Positions 43,984 to 53,786 of a DNA stretch of 64,000 nt are shown in pieces. The DNA lies in the NCBI RefSeq assembly GCF_900109575.1, contig NZ_FOAF01000008.1:62001-126000 (forward strand), given 5' to 3'. This stretch comes from Olivibacter domesticus. GTDB lineage: Bacteria; Bacteroidota; Bacteroidia; Sphingobacteriales; Sphingobacteriaceae. The position numbers and the translations under genes were made by a program. The notes under the pieces are model-generated. The model did no database searches and was not told the DNA's origin. It worked only from the letters and a program-made list of their open reading frames with translations. Within the stretch, counting starts at the first letter, position 1, and the number at the start of each line of letters is the position of its first letter.

Positions 43984-44736
43984 ATGAAAAAGTTAATTAC
44001 TCTTATTTTTTTGCTGATTGGAGCCGTTAGCCCCACGCTATCGCAAGCGCTTAGGGTTGCTGTTGCGGCCAATGCACAATTCGTTATTGGCGCTCTGCAA
44101 GCCGATTTCAAACAGAAAACAGGTATAGAAATGGAAACCATTATTGGTTCTTCAGGAAAGTTAACCGCACAGATTAAAAATGGTGCTCCCTATGATTTTT
44201 TCTTATCTGCAGATATGGAATTTCCCAATCAATTATTCAAAGATGGTTTTGGCCTTACTGAAGTAAAAGAATATGCTTCGGGAAGTCTCATCATTTGCAG
44301 TATTGATGCGCTGGATTTAAAAAATTGGCAGCAAATATTACTTCAAAGTAAAATAAGTAAAGTTGCCATTGCAAATCCATCGCTTGCGCCTTATGGTAAA
44401 GCTACTGAGCAGGCATTACGTCATTACAAATTATGGGATAAAGTTAACGACAAACTTGTTTTTGGAGAAAGTATTTCACAAGTAAACACCTACATAACGA
44501 CCGGTTCTGTCTCATTAGGCTTTACAACAGAAGCATTAATTCATGAGTATAAATCGAAAGATAAACTGAATTGGGAGCGGTTGGACAGTAAGGTATATGG
44601 GAAAATTAGGCAGGGTATGCTTGTTCTTCGCTATGCCCGAAACCGTAATTTTGAAAAGGCAATGAAATTTTACGATTATCTTTCTTCTGCATCGGCAAAA
44701 CAGCTTCTGAAGAAATATGGATATCAAGTTCCGTAA
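43984..44736 (+). CDS. modA: Molybdate ABC transporter substrate-binding protein
   Basis: A signal peptide (LITLIFLLIGAVSPTLSQ) is followed by the ModA core: LRVAVAANAQFVIGALQADF, IIGSSGKLTAQIKNGAPYDF followed by FLSADMEFP, VAIANPSLAPYGKATEQALR and YITTGSVSLGFTTEAL. These are the family blocks that coordinate the oxyanion. At 250 residues it has normal size. It is first of the modABC operon (14-base gap to modB). It delivers molybdate or tungstate for molybdenum cofactor. Confidence 0.92.
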   Translation: MKKLITLIFLLIGAVSPTLSQALRVAVAANAQFVIGALQADFKQKTGIEMETIIGSSGKLTAQIKNGAPYDFFLSADMEFPNQLFKDGFGLTEVKEYASGSLIICSIDALDLKNWQQILLQSKISKVAIANPSLAPYGKATEQALRHYKLWDKVNDKLVFGESISQVNTYITTGSVSLGFTTEALIHEYKSKDKLNWERLDSKVYGKIRQGMLVLRYARNRNFEKAMKFYDYLSSASAKQLLKKYGYQVP

Positions 44737-44750
44737 ATAATAAGATTACT

Positions 44751-45422
44751 ATGGATTTAGCGCCCCTTTGGCTTAGTTTAAAGCTTTCTTTTATTGCCAC
44801 TTTTATATTGCTGGTGATAGGACTGCCTTTAGCCTATTGGTTGTCAAAAAAAAACTCCATTCCTAAACTTATTTTAGAGGCCATTATTACGATGCCACTT
44901 GTGCTTCCGCCCTCTGTTTTAGGGTTTTATTTATTGTTGGCTTTTAGTCCGAATAGCATGTTAGGGAAACAGCTCCAAACCTTATTTAATGTTCAATTGG
45001 TGTTTTCTTTTGAAGGGTTGATTGTTGCTTCTATTATATATAGTCTCCCATTTATGGTAAGTCCCATCAAATCTGCGTTCATTCACTTGCCTAATTCCCT
45101 ATCTGAGGCATCTTATACAATGGGAAAAAGTAGAGTAGCAACTTTTTTTCATGTGTTAATGCCTAATATTAAATCATCCATTCTTACTGCAATAGTACTA
45201 ACTTTTGCGCATACACTGGGCGAATTTGGTGTGGTGCTGATGATTGGAGGGAATATTCCTGGTGTTACGAAAGTGGCTTCTATCTCTATTTATGATTCTG
45301 TAGAGCGCATGGATTATGCAAGTGCAAATTATTATTCTCTTATACTTTTCTCTATCACCTTTATCATTGTGATTACTGTTTTTATTTTGAATCGGCATTC
45401 AGCCAAAAGCCCACTCGAATGA
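44751..45422 (+). CDS. modB: Molybdate ABC transporter permease
   Basis: The 223-residue inner-membrane protein has five or six helices and the EAA loop of the binding-protein-dependent permeases (EASYTMGKSRVATFFHVLMP). Family hallmarks are ITMPLVLPPSVLGFYLL near the second helix and THAHTLGEFGVVLMIGG-like sequence (here FAHTLGEFGVVLMIGGN). It overlaps modC by four bases (ATGA). It forms the channel for molybdate. Confidence 0.93.
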   Translation: MDLAPLWLSLKLSFIATFILLVIGLPLAYWLSKKNSIPKLILEAIITMPLVLPPSVLGFYLLLAFSPNSMLGKQLQTLFNVQLVFSFEGLIVASIIYSLPFMVSPIKSAFIHLPNSLSEASYTMGKSRVATFFHVLMPNIKSSILTAIVLTFAHTLGEFGVVLMIGGNIPGVTKVASISIYDSVERMDYASANYYSLILFSITFIIVITVFILNRHSAKSPLE

Positions 45423-46036
45423 TCGTTGTTGATGTAAAGAAAAAAATAAAAACCTACAATGGTTTTAATGAATTCCGGCTAAAGGCATCTTTTGCTATGG
45501 CAAAGACTACGAAACTTTATGGGCCTTCGGGTGTTGGTAAAACTACCCTTCTTAAGATAATTGCCGGTTTAATTCATCCGGAGGAAGGAATAATAACGGT
45601 GCATAATGAGGTATGGCTAGATACGCATAAAAAAATCTGTGTGCCCCCGCAAAAAAGAGAAATCGGTTTTGTATTTCAAAACTATGCTCTTTTTCCAAAT
45701 ATGACAGTAGAGCAGCATCTTCGTTACGGTACACAAAATTCATCCTATATTCAGGAGTTATTGACGTTAGGAGAGATGGTAAACTTTAAAAAACATAAGC
45801 CACAGCAGCTCTCCGGTGGACAGCAACAAAGGCTTGCAATTTTACGGGCCTTATCTACGAAACCAAAAATTTTACTTATGGACGAACCTTTTTCTGCACT
45901 GGATAATGCCCTGAAGTATAATTTGATGACCAATTTAAAGCAATTATTAACAAACTTGAACACTACTTGTATAGTTGTAACACATCATCCCTTTGAAACC
46001 GAGGGGTTTGCGGAAAATGCTATTGAATTAAGCTAA
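45419..46036 (+). CDS. modC: Short molybdate ABC transporter ATP-binding protein
   Basis: The protein has 205 residues and contains only the nucleotide-binding domain: Walker A GPSGVGKTTL, signature LSGGQQQRLAILRAL, Walker B ILLMDEPFSALD and the switch His in VTHHPFETEGF. Typical ModC (E. coli about 350 residues) has an added MOP/TOBE domain that senses molybdate; that domain is missing here, as in short ModC/other Bacteroidota forms. Trans-inhibition by substrate is therefore not expected. Last gene of the operon. Confidence 0.9.
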   Translation: MIVVDVKKKIKTYNGFNEFRLKASFAMAKTTKLYGPSGVGKTTLLKIIAGLIHPEEGIITVHNEVWLDTHKKICVPPQKREIGFVFQNYALFPNMTVEQHLRYGTQNSSYIQELLTLGEMVNFKKHKPQQLSGGQQQRLAILRALSTKPKILLMDEPFSALDNALKYNLMTNLKQLLTNLNTTCIVVTHHPFETEGFAENAIELS

Positions 46037-46251
46037 AAGACAATGGAGTGTATTGAATCATTGACAACGTAAAAGATCTATATTTTTCCTTTCATATTGT
46101 CTGTTTATTTTGTACCTTATTATTTCATTTGATATGCATGATATAGTTGAGAAAACAAAAATGATATTTTCGGCTCTAATTCTAACGTGCTACCATTTAG
46201 AGAATAGAATATAAATATGCGCGTGAGCGAATAATATTAAAAGAAAGAATC

Positions 46252-47340
46252 ATGAATCAAAAAACATATGCTGTCATCATCGGCAGTGGTAGCTATATTC
46301 CAACCAGAAAAATATTGAATGAGGATTTTATGAATCATGTTTTTTACGATCGTGAGGGAATGTTGCTTCAAAAAATGAATGTAGATATCATTCAACAGTT
46401 TGGAAAAATAACAGGCATTAACGAACGAAGATATGTGACAGATGATTTAGTAGCCTCTGATATTGCTTTTTATGCTGCAAAAGATGCATTAGAATCGGCA
46501 AAGATAGATGGGGAAACGCTCGATTATATCATTGTTGCTCACAATTTTGGCGATATTCGTGCAGATAACCTTAGGAGTGAATTTGTTCCGGCACTTTCAT
46601 CGAGAGTAAAGCACCATTTAGGTATTAGCAATCCTTATACAGTAGCTTATGATTTACCTTTTGGTTGCGCGGGCTGGCTACAAGGACTTATACAGGCAGA
46701 TTATTTTATCCGGTCGGGTAATGCAAAAAGAATAATGGTGATTGGTACTGAAACACTGTCACGCATATGTGATCCGCATGATCGTGATAGTATGATCTAC
46801 TCCGATGGGGCAGGTGCGGTTATTGTTGAAGCAAGAGAAAGTGATGTACCAGTTGGAATACTATCGCAGGTAGTAAAATCTTACTCGGATGAATTAGCTT
46901 ATGTATTGCGGATGGAAAAATCTTCAAATCCTAACTATGGTAAGGATACCCTGTTTTTGAAAATGAATGGCCGAAAATTATATGAAAATGTGCTGAAAAC
47001 GGTCCCCCAAGTTATCAAAGAATGTCTCGAAAAAGCTGGGTTATCAGTGTTAGATATCAATAAGATATTAATTCATCAGGCTAATGAGAAAATGGATGAT
47101 GCTATTTTGAAACAGCTATTCGCTCTTTATGAGTTGGACATGCCTGCTAAAGATCTTATGCCCATGACTATTTCTTGGTTAGGAAATAGTTCTGTAGCAA
47201 CTTTACCTACTCTTTTTGACCTGATGTTCAAAGGTAAATTCGAAAAGCAAGCCATCAATAAAGGGCAGCACATTGTCTTTGCTTCAGTTGGTGCGGGTGT
47301 TAATATGAATGCAGTGGCTTATAAAATTCCAAATGATTAA
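46252..47340 (+). CDS. Beta-ketoacyl-ACP synthase III family (KAS III) protein
   Basis: The 362-residue protein follows FabH architecture, with the catalytic triad visible: Cys139 in DLPFGCAGWLQG, His275 in ILIHQANEKMDD, Asn312 in WLGNSSVATLP. It condenses an acyl-CoA or acyl thioester with malonyl-ACP or a related acceptor. It is slightly longer than FabH (about 320) because of insertions after residue 30 and in 200-235. It lacks the fab gene neighbourhood of the housekeeping FabH, so it may serve a special lipid, aryl-polyene or quinolone-type pathway. No acyl carrier protein is adjacent. Confidence 0.88.
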   Translation: MNQKTYAVIIGSGSYIPTRKILNEDFMNHVFYDREGMLLQKMNVDIIQQFGKITGINERRYVTDDLVASDIAFYAAKDALESAKIDGETLDYIIVAHNFGDIRADNLRSEFVPALSSRVKHHLGISNPYTVAYDLPFGCAGWLQGLIQADYFIRSGNAKRIMVIGTETLSRICDPHDRDSMIYSDGAGAVIVEARESDVPVGILSQVVKSYSDELAYVLRMEKSSNPNYGKDTLFLKMNGRKLYENVLKTVPQVIKECLEKAGLSVLDINKILIHQANEKMDDAILKQLFALYELDMPAKDLMPMTISWLGNSSVATLPTLFDLMFKGKFEKQAINKGQHIVFASVGAGVNMNAVAYKIPND

Positions 47341-47373
47341 ACTGTTTAAAATACATAGCCTTTAAAAAAGGGT

Positions 47374-47521
47374 TAGCCAAAGCTTGTTCCGGGAAGAGGT
47401 ACTTATCGTGAACAAAATGAACAATTGAAAGAGATAATAAAAGTATATTTTCGCAATGCCTCACACCATGAGGTAATAAACATTTCAGCAAGGCCACCTC
47501 TTCCCGGGGTGGCTTTATTTT
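47374..47521 (+). ncRNA. Structured RNA candidate with competing hairpins and terminator
   Basis: CCGGGAAGAGGT (47389-47400) is perfectly complementary to ACCTCTTCCCGG (47496-47507), and AGCCA/TGGCT extends the outer helix. The 3' strand of that helix also lies in a terminator hairpin (AGGCCACC at 47491-47498 with GGTGGCTT at 47508-47515, then T-rich), so the two cannot form together. Smaller stems TTGTTC/GAACAA and CCTCA/TGAGG lie between. No gene follows on plus. It could be a stand-alone small RNA or the 3' UTR of the KAS III gene. Confidence 0.5.
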
Positions 47522-47634
47522 AATACGGTCCTTATCATGTCAATCTGTTCTGTCTTAACATTGTTTTATTGTTTTGCGCTACTAAGTAATCGGAAACAAT
47601 GGAAATACCTTTGCCAAAAGGGGTTTTTATCTGC

Positions 47635-48732
47635 TTAAGCAAGCACAAAAGAAGTTTGAGCCATTTCCGATCCATTGAGAATAATAGTGAGATGGTGTTG
47701 CCCGGAATAAAATACCCGTGTTGTAATCGGTTTAAAAGAGTGCCTTCTGGTTATCTTTGAGATCTCGTTAGCCTTATAAAGTCTCTCGCTAATCTTAAAT
47801 ACTTTTTTGTAGTGTTTTCCATTAGCCTTAAGATAATGAATGCCGTATTCCAGGCGTATTATTTTTTCAATATTAGCCGTATTCGTGATGATAAAAGAAA
47901 AACTAAGATGACCACCTATATGAACAGTAGGGGTAGATAGTTCAACACCGTTAATCGAAATAAATGTATGTTGAAATCCGAAATAACGAAGTGCTTCTGT
48001 ATTCCCTTGTTTTAATAAGGTTCTGCAACCGTGTTTAATAATAGCATCTGTTTCTTTGCTGATGCCTTTCCATTTATTTGCAATCTCTAATACAACTTGT
48101 GGATGGTCTTTCGCAATATCATTGAGGCTATTTGCTACGCTTTTCCTGACCCATTCAGATGGATCATTTTTCAGATGTTCCAATAGGGGTAGGATAGGTG
48201 CAGGATTTTTCTTTAATGCGGGTATTGCTAAGCCCCAAGGTAAACGGGGTCTGCTTCCTTCGCTAGCAAGGCGTCTGACTTTATGATTTTCATGGTGCGA
48301 CCATTTGGTCATCTCATATATCATTTCATTCCCGTATTTTAATAAAAAAGGACGTACTGCAAATTCAGCACTCACCAATTGCGTTGTTTTTTCTAAAGCA
48401 GGGATTGCCTCTTTAAAACTTTCTAGACCATACATGGCGATGTATTGCGGTAAGAAAATAAGTGCCAAACTATCTTTGCCTTTCTCCGTTACCATTAATT
48501 CATCCACTATTTTGATTAATATCGGTGAGGCTTCCGAAAAATTTTCAGGCATAAAGGTATGGAGTACCCTCGTTGTATGGTGCATTCTTTCTTTCCACTC
48601 CATTTGCTCAAAATTATTGGAAAAAATACGGTCCATAAAGGTCGCCTTTTCTAAAGTAGGAAGTAGTGGGACCATGCGGTCAACAAGGTCGTTATAAAAA
48701 AGTGGGTTATAAATATTTTTAATTAAGCTCAT
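47635..48732 (-). CDS. alkC: DNA alkylation repair glycosylase, AlkC type
   Basis: The 365-residue protein is built of HEAT-like repeats, with the AlkC signature SAEFAVRPFLLKYGN, VRRLASEGSRPRLPWGLAIP and EWVRKSVANSLNDIAKDHP (residues about 130-230). It removes N3- and N7-alkylated bases such as 3-methylcytosine or 3-methyladenine without flipping them out. The C-terminal 100 residues (GVELSTPTVHIGGHLSFSFI, YKVFKISERLY-like stretch) form the immunoglobulin-like domain found in one AlkC subgroup. Single gene, convergent with the KAS III gene. Confidence 0.87.
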   Translation of the reverse strand: MSLIKNIYNPLFYNDLVDRMVPLLPTLEKATFMDRIFSNNFEQMEWKERMHHTTRVLHTFMPENFSEASPILIKIVDELMVTEKGKDSLALIFLPQYIAMYGLESFKEAIPALEKTTQLVSAEFAVRPFLLKYGNEMIYEMTKWSHHENHKVRRLASEGSRPRLPWGLAIPALKKNPAPILPLLEHLKNDPSEWVRKSVANSLNDIAKDHPQVVLEIANKWKGISKETDAIIKHGCRTLLKQGNTEALRYFGFQHTFISINGVELSTPTVHIGGHLSFSFIITNTANIEKIIRLEYGIHYLKANGKHYKKVFKISERLYKANEISKITRRHSFKPITTRVFYSGQHHLTIILNGSEMAQTSFVLA

Positions 48733-49146
48733 ATAGATGTTGGTCTTTTATACGGTCATATGCCCTAAAGGGGTGAAATGAATCATTCTTGCTGACAAAG
48801 GTATAGCTTAATTACCTGAATTCGATTATTATCTTTCGCAAGAGGACAATCTATTCTTTCAAGCTTTCGCAAAAAACAGAATAAGCTATTAAATAACATT
48901 ATTTATGAGCTTCTTTTAGTGATTTAACTGCCGTATCTTACGTTTTTTTTCTTTAAAAATACTCAAACCTGCATAATTGTGAAATAGATTTCTTAAATTG
49001 GCACTACCATTTATAAACCTGTCTTAAATCAGGGAAATTTTTATTTATTACTTATGCCGTTTTAACTTGCATATGCATGTTGGTGTGGCTAATTGTAATC
49101 AACTTTTGTATGCGAAATATTCTGATTATCATATTAAATAAACAAC
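48733..49146. other. 414-bp divergent promoter region of alkC and susC
   Basis: No gene is seen. CTTTCGCAA occurs twice (about 48831 and 48872), TGCATATGCA is a 10-bp palindrome near 49069, and TTGTATGCGAAA at 49106-49117 repeats 12 bases of a half-site from the heme receptor operator. No terminator hairpin was found. Confidence 0.4.
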
Positions 49147-52100
49147 ATGAGTATGCAAAAAAAGATAAGATGGCTGATGCTGAGCATCCTTTTTATTACG
49201 GCGAACGCCTGGGCACAAGAAAAACCAATACAGGGAAAGGTTACTGAAGAGAAGAGCGGTCAAGCATTGCCTGGCGTAACCGTCACGGTAAAAGGTACTT
49301 CACAGCGCACGCAAACAAATGAAGTTGGGCTTTATCAGGTTTCTGCGAAAGCGGGAAATACATTGGTGTTTTCTTATATAGGAATGGAACCCTTGGAGCG
49401 CGTCGTGGGTAACGGAAACATGTTAAATGTAGTTCTCAAGCCGCTTTCCTCCGGCTTAGATGAAGTGGTGGTAACCGCTTTAGGTATTGAGCGACAAGAA
49501 CGTTCACTGGGTTACACCGCACAGAAAGTAACTGCCAAAGAATTAAACTATAATAAGCAACCTAATATGCTCAATGCGCTTCAAGGTAAGGTTGCTGGCG
49601 TAACGATCAGTAGCACAGGAGGATCTCCTGGTCAGGGCGCCCGCATTCAGATTCGAGGAATTAATTCTATTGATCCAACAAGGGATAATCAACCTTTATT
49701 TGTAATTGATGGCGTGTTGATGGACAATAGTACTTCTACGCAGGGAGAGGGGGCAGATGGGAGAGGGATGAGTAACCGTGCTGTAGATATTAACCCGGAC
49801 GATATTGAAACAATCAATATTTTGCGTGGCGGTGCAGCGACAGCTTTATATGGATTGCGAGGGGCTAACGGTGTAGTTGTCATTACCACCAAATCAGGGA
49901 AGTCTGGAAGTATTAAAATTGATTACCAAGGAACGGCCGGTTTTGAAAATGTGGCACGGTTTCCAGCACTGCAAGATACCTATACACAAGGTTGGCAGGG
50001 TGAATACGATCCAGAATCGTTTTGGCCGTCGTGGGGCCCAACGGTAGAGGATGCACGTGCAATAGATCCTACACATCCGGCAAAGCTTTATGATCATGTG
50101 AAAGATGCGTTTACTACAGGTAGTCAGTACAAAAATAGCCTCACTTTTTCTGGCGGTACCGAAAAAGTAACCTTTTTATCTTCTTTATCTCAGCTTAATC
50201 AGAAAGGAGTACTTCCTACAACGGATTTTAAAAATTATCAGGCGCGATTAAATACCACTTTTAAAATGAGCGAAAAATTTACCGCCGGTGTAAATATGAG
50301 TGTAAATAATTCCGGTGGATATCGTGGAAATGCGGGTAGATATATCGAACAGTTAATTTATTGGTCGCCAAGGCACGATGTGAATGACTATCTGGAGGAA
50401 AATGGAACAATGCGTTCCTATGGGGGTACTACCAATCCGCGTTATGCAACTGAATCAAATCGCTTTAAAGATGATGTATTACGTTTTATAGGGAGTGCTA
50501 ATTTTTCTTATCGTCCTGTATCATGGTTAAATCTTTCTTACCGTGCGGGTATAGATACTTACCGGGACAATCGGTTGGGTACTGCCCTGGGTTTTAGAGA
50601 TCTGGTGGGCGAAAGGTTGGTAGACGATAACGGAACTGAAGCAGCGCCTGGCTATGGTTTTGTAAATGTATATAACCAAAATTTTCGTTCCATTAATAGC
50701 ACCTTCGTAGCCAGCGCGGATCATAAATTTTCCGATGATTTCAGTGCAACATTAAGGCTAGGACATGATTTGTATGACCGTTACATGAGAAGAGAATCTA
50801 CAGAAGGTTCTGATTTAACGGTTTATGACTGGTTTTCCCTAGCTAATGCCAAAACACTACAGTCTGAAACTTATCTGGAAAAATATCGTTTAATGGGGAT
50901 ATTCGGAGAGCTTTCTTTCAATTATAAAAATTACTTATACCTAACGCTCACTGGTAGAAATGATGTTACATCATCTTTAGCCAGACCTAATAATTCCTTC
51001 TTTTATCCTTCGTCTACCTTAAGTTATATCTTTTCAGACCATTGGAAGCTTCCTGAGATAATCAATAATGCTAAATTCAGGTTTTCATATGCCCGAATTG
51101 GTAAAGATGCCGATCCTTATTCAACGAGTAGTGGCCTCGCTATTTATACCGACTTACCTACCGGATATAGCGGCTTTACCCGACCTGGATTACTAGGGGA
51201 TCCAGAACTTAAACCTGAGTTTACTTCGACTTGGGAAAGTGGCTTAAGTATGGATTTTTTTAATAGCAGATTAGGCTTTGATTTTAATTATTACCATTCA
51301 GTTAGTAAGGATCAAATTATTAGAATACCTGTTTCCGCGTCTATTGGATATGTAAATGCAGCGGTAAATGCGGGGAGTATGCGTAATCAGGGTATTGAAC
51401 TATCCATTAATGCCAGCCCAATAAAAGGAAATGATTTTAGCTGGGACACGCGTCTGAATTTTTCAGCCAATAGAAACAAGGTCCTGTCTTTAAGGGAAGA
51501 TTTTGAACGGATAGAGGCTGCGAATGAATTTGGCTATTTAAGCTCAAATGTATACATGTGGTTAATTCCTGGCGAAGCATATGGCGATTTATATGGAAGA
51601 GCGCTGAGAAGATATTATTCTCCTGAAGAGATTGCGCAAGGCCTAGATCAGTCGACAGAGATTGATCCAGATAGGCCATTATTGATTGGTGAAGATGGTT
51701 TTCCGATATTGGATGCTGTAGCAAATAAAAAGAAATTAGGTAATGTACAGCCTGATTGGATTGGTGGGTGGAGCAACACTTTTCGTTACAAAGACCTTTC
51801 GCTGTCTTTTCTAATAGATGCAAGGGTAGGCCAGGAACGTTATAATCAATTAGCTAACTTTTACTCTGCATTTGGGATGGCCAAATACACCGAGAATCGG
51901 AATGATCATATGGTATTCAATGGCGTACTGGCAGACGGAAACCCTAATACGAAAGAAGTATGGCTGGGACAGGGCATTGACCCATCCACCGGTTTTAACT
52001 ACGGCGATGGTTACTACCGTATCATACACAGAGGGGTGTCTGAAAATTTTGTTGAAGATGCTTCATGGGTACGATTACGTTCTGTTTCGATTAGTTATAG

Positions 52101-52305
52101 TGTACCACAGAAGTGGATCCAAAATAGTATTGTAAAAAATGTTCAATTATCGCTCACAGGAAACAACCTAGCGTTGTGGACAAACTACGCTGGATTTGAT
52201 CCGGAGAGTACAACAACGAACAGTGGGTCCAATGTTGATGCATTTGCTGGGATGACATATCCTGCGGTTAGAAGTTTTCTATTCACATTAAATGTTGGTT
52301 TTTAA
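49147..52305 (+). CDS. SusC/RagA family TonB-linked outer membrane protein (peptide-type locus)
   Basis: The 1052-residue precursor has a signal peptide (WLMLSILFITANAWA), a CarboxypepD_reg-like domain (PIQGKVTEEKSGQALPGVTV), the linker DEVVVTALGIERQERSLGYT (ALGI rather than GYG, a frequent subgroup), a plug (LFVIDGVLMDNSTSTQ, NILRGGAATALYGLRGANGV) and a barrel ending FLFTLNVGF. It pairs with the SusD-like lipoprotein encoded 10 bases later. Downstream S9 peptidase and double serine-hydrolase genes, rather than glycosidases, point to peptide uptake. No local regulator is encoded. Confidence 0.93.
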   Translation: MSMQKKIRWLMLSILFITANAWAQEKPIQGKVTEEKSGQALPGVTVTVKGTSQRTQTNEVGLYQVSAKAGNTLVFSYIGMEPLERVVGNGNMLNVVLKPLSSGLDEVVVTALGIERQERSLGYTAQKVTAKELNYNKQPNMLNALQGKVAGVTISSTGGSPGQGARIQIRGINSIDPTRDNQPLFVIDGVLMDNSTSTQGEGADGRGMSNRAVDINPDDIETINILRGGAATALYGLRGANGVVVITTKSGKSGSIKIDYQGTAGFENVARFPALQDTYTQGWQGEYDPESFWPSWGPTVEDARAIDPTHPAKLYDHVKDAFTTGSQYKNSLTFSGGTEKVTFLSSLSQLNQKGVLPTTDFKNYQARLNTTFKMSEKFTAGVNMSVNNSGGYRGNAGRYIEQLIYWSPRHDVNDYLEENGTMRSYGGTTNPRYATESNRFKDDVLRFIGSANFSYRPVSWLNLSYRAGIDTYRDNRLGTALGFRDLVGERLVDDNGTEAAPGYGFVNVYNQNFRSINSTFVASADHKFSDDFSATLRLGHDLYDRYMRRESTEGSDLTVYDWFSLANAKTLQSETYLEKYRLMGIFGELSFNYKNYLYLTLTGRNDVTSSLARPNNSFFYPSSTLSYIFSDHWKLPEIINNAKFRFSYARIGKDADPYSTSSGLAIYTDLPTGYSGFTRPGLLGDPELKPEFTSTWESGLSMDFFNSRLGFDFNYYHSVSKDQIIRIPVSASIGYVNAAVNAGSMRNQGIELSINASPIKGNDFSWDTRLNFSANRNKVLSLREDFERIEAANEFGYLSSNVYMWLIPGEAYGDLYGRALRRYYSPEEIAQGLDQSTEIDPDRPLLIGEDGFPILDAVANKKKLGNVQPDWIGGWSNTFRYKDLSLSFLIDARVGQERYNQLANFYSAFGMAKYTENRNDHMVFNGVLADGNPNTKEVWLGQGIDPSTGFNYGDGYYRIIHRGVSENFVEDASWVRLRSVSISYSVPQKWIQNSIVKNVQLSLTGNNLALWTNYAGFDPESTTTNSGSNVDAFAGMTYPAVRSFLFTLNVGF

Positions 52306-52315
52306 GAAAAATACT

Positions 52316-53740
52316 ATGAAGTTATCGAACATAAAAACAGCCATTTTTGGAGGAATTATTGTCTTAAGCTTATTTTCAGGATGTAAAGATTACTTTGATT
52401 TAAATGAAAATCCGAATCTGGTGCAGGATCCTCCCATTAATTCCCTGTTGACAACTGCTACACAGAAAGCAGCTCTTAACATGCAGCAGTTTGCAAACAT
52501 AAATGTCTACTATACACAATATTTGGCAAATGCTTCGGCTAGCGGCGCCGCAGATACCTATCAAGTTACAGACAACTCTACTGCGTGGAATGATGTTTAT
52601 TACGCAATGTCTGACCTTTATGATATGCGACTAAAGGCAGAGGAGGCTGGTGCATTTCAGCATGTAGGCGTAGCTAAATTATTAATGGCTTATCAATTAG
52701 GACTAGTGGCTGATACGTGGGGCAAAGCACCCTATACGCAAGCTTTCTGGACTAACGATATATTAACACCTGCTTATGATACGGAAGAAGAATTATACGC
52801 TTCTTCACTTAAACTAATTGATGAGAGCATAGTTGATTTACAGCGAACAGATCTGAGTATCGTTTTAAACGAAACAGCAGATTTGATGCACCATGGCAAT
52901 GTAAATTCGTGGATCAAGACAGCCTATGGTATCAAGGCACGTTTTTTAAATAAAATATCAAAGAAGCCAACTTACAATCCTGCTGCGGTGCTTGAGGCAA
53001 TAGATAGCTCCTATACGTCGATAGGCGATGAGTCTGCCATGAATGTTTATTTAGGAATTAACCCATGGGCCCAAGTAGCGAAAAATAATGCAAATAATCT
53101 TTTAGGTGGATGGTTGTCGGATAATCTTGTTAATCATTTAAATGGAACAACATACGGTATTGAAGACCCCCGAGTAGCCAAGATAACGGATAAGACGGTT
53201 AATAATGTGTACTTGGGTACACGAAACGGCCAGGGAAATGTGGGTGGAGCGAATACGATACGCGATGAATGTTATATCAGTTTAAACAGTGTAATCACCA
53301 ATGATACATCATCGCTCATAATCATTACTTATCCTGAAATTAAACTTATGGAAGCGGAGGCTGCTTTTAGAATAGGTGATAGATCTCGGTCTTATGCCGC
53401 TTATTTAGAGGGGATTAAAGCCAGTATGGATAAACTGCAAGTTAATTCGGCAGCGCGAGATGCATACATTTCTCACCCAACGGTGTCGGTAGGTGCTACA
53501 AATTTAACATTAGATCTTATTTTCAAAGAAAAATATGTGATTACCTATTTAAATCCGGAAGCATGGAATGATATGCGTAGGCATGATTATCAATATAAGG
53601 ATTTTAGAATGCCCCTAAATGCGTATCTAAGTAGTTTTATTCGGCATGTGGCCTATCCTGCAGATGAAAGAGGAAGAAATAGTAGCAATGTTCCTGCCGA
53701 TGGAAGCTTGGATGCTCCTCTTTGGTGGGATCAGCCTTAA
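52316..53740 (+). CDS. SusD-like lipoprotein (SusD-like_2 type)
   Basis: The start at 52316 gives MKLSNIKTAIFGGIIVLSLF then SGCKDYFDLNENPN, a good lipoprotein signal; the ATG at 52292 overlaps the SusC gene and lacks one. The DLNENPN start, LLTTATQKAALNMQQFANIN and the C-terminal FKEKYVITYLNPEAWNDMRR block are typical of the shorter SusD-like_2 subgroup, about 470-500 residues. It lids the SusC barrel and binds the ligand. The S9 peptidase gene begins 46 bases later. Confidence 0.92.
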   Translation: MKLSNIKTAIFGGIIVLSLFSGCKDYFDLNENPNLVQDPPINSLLTTATQKAALNMQQFANINVYYTQYLANASASGAADTYQVTDNSTAWNDVYYAMSDLYDMRLKAEEAGAFQHVGVAKLLMAYQLGLVADTWGKAPYTQAFWTNDILTPAYDTEEELYASSLKLIDESIVDLQRTDLSIVLNETADLMHHGNVNSWIKTAYGIKARFLNKISKKPTYNPAAVLEAIDSSYTSIGDESAMNVYLGINPWAQVAKNNANNLLGGWLSDNLVNHLNGTTYGIEDPRVAKITDKTVNNVYLGTRNGQGNVGGANTIRDECYISLNSVITNDTSSLIIITYPEIKLMEAEAAFRIGDRSRSYAAYLEGIKASMDKLQVNSAARDAYISHPTVSVGATNLTLDLIFKEKYVITYLNPEAWNDMRRHDYQYKDFRMPLNAYLSSFIRHVAYPADERGRNSSNVPADGSLDAPLWWDQP

Positions 53741-53786
53741 TGAAGTGCTTTTTTATAAGTTAAGAAATACCAGTAAATGATTAGCT

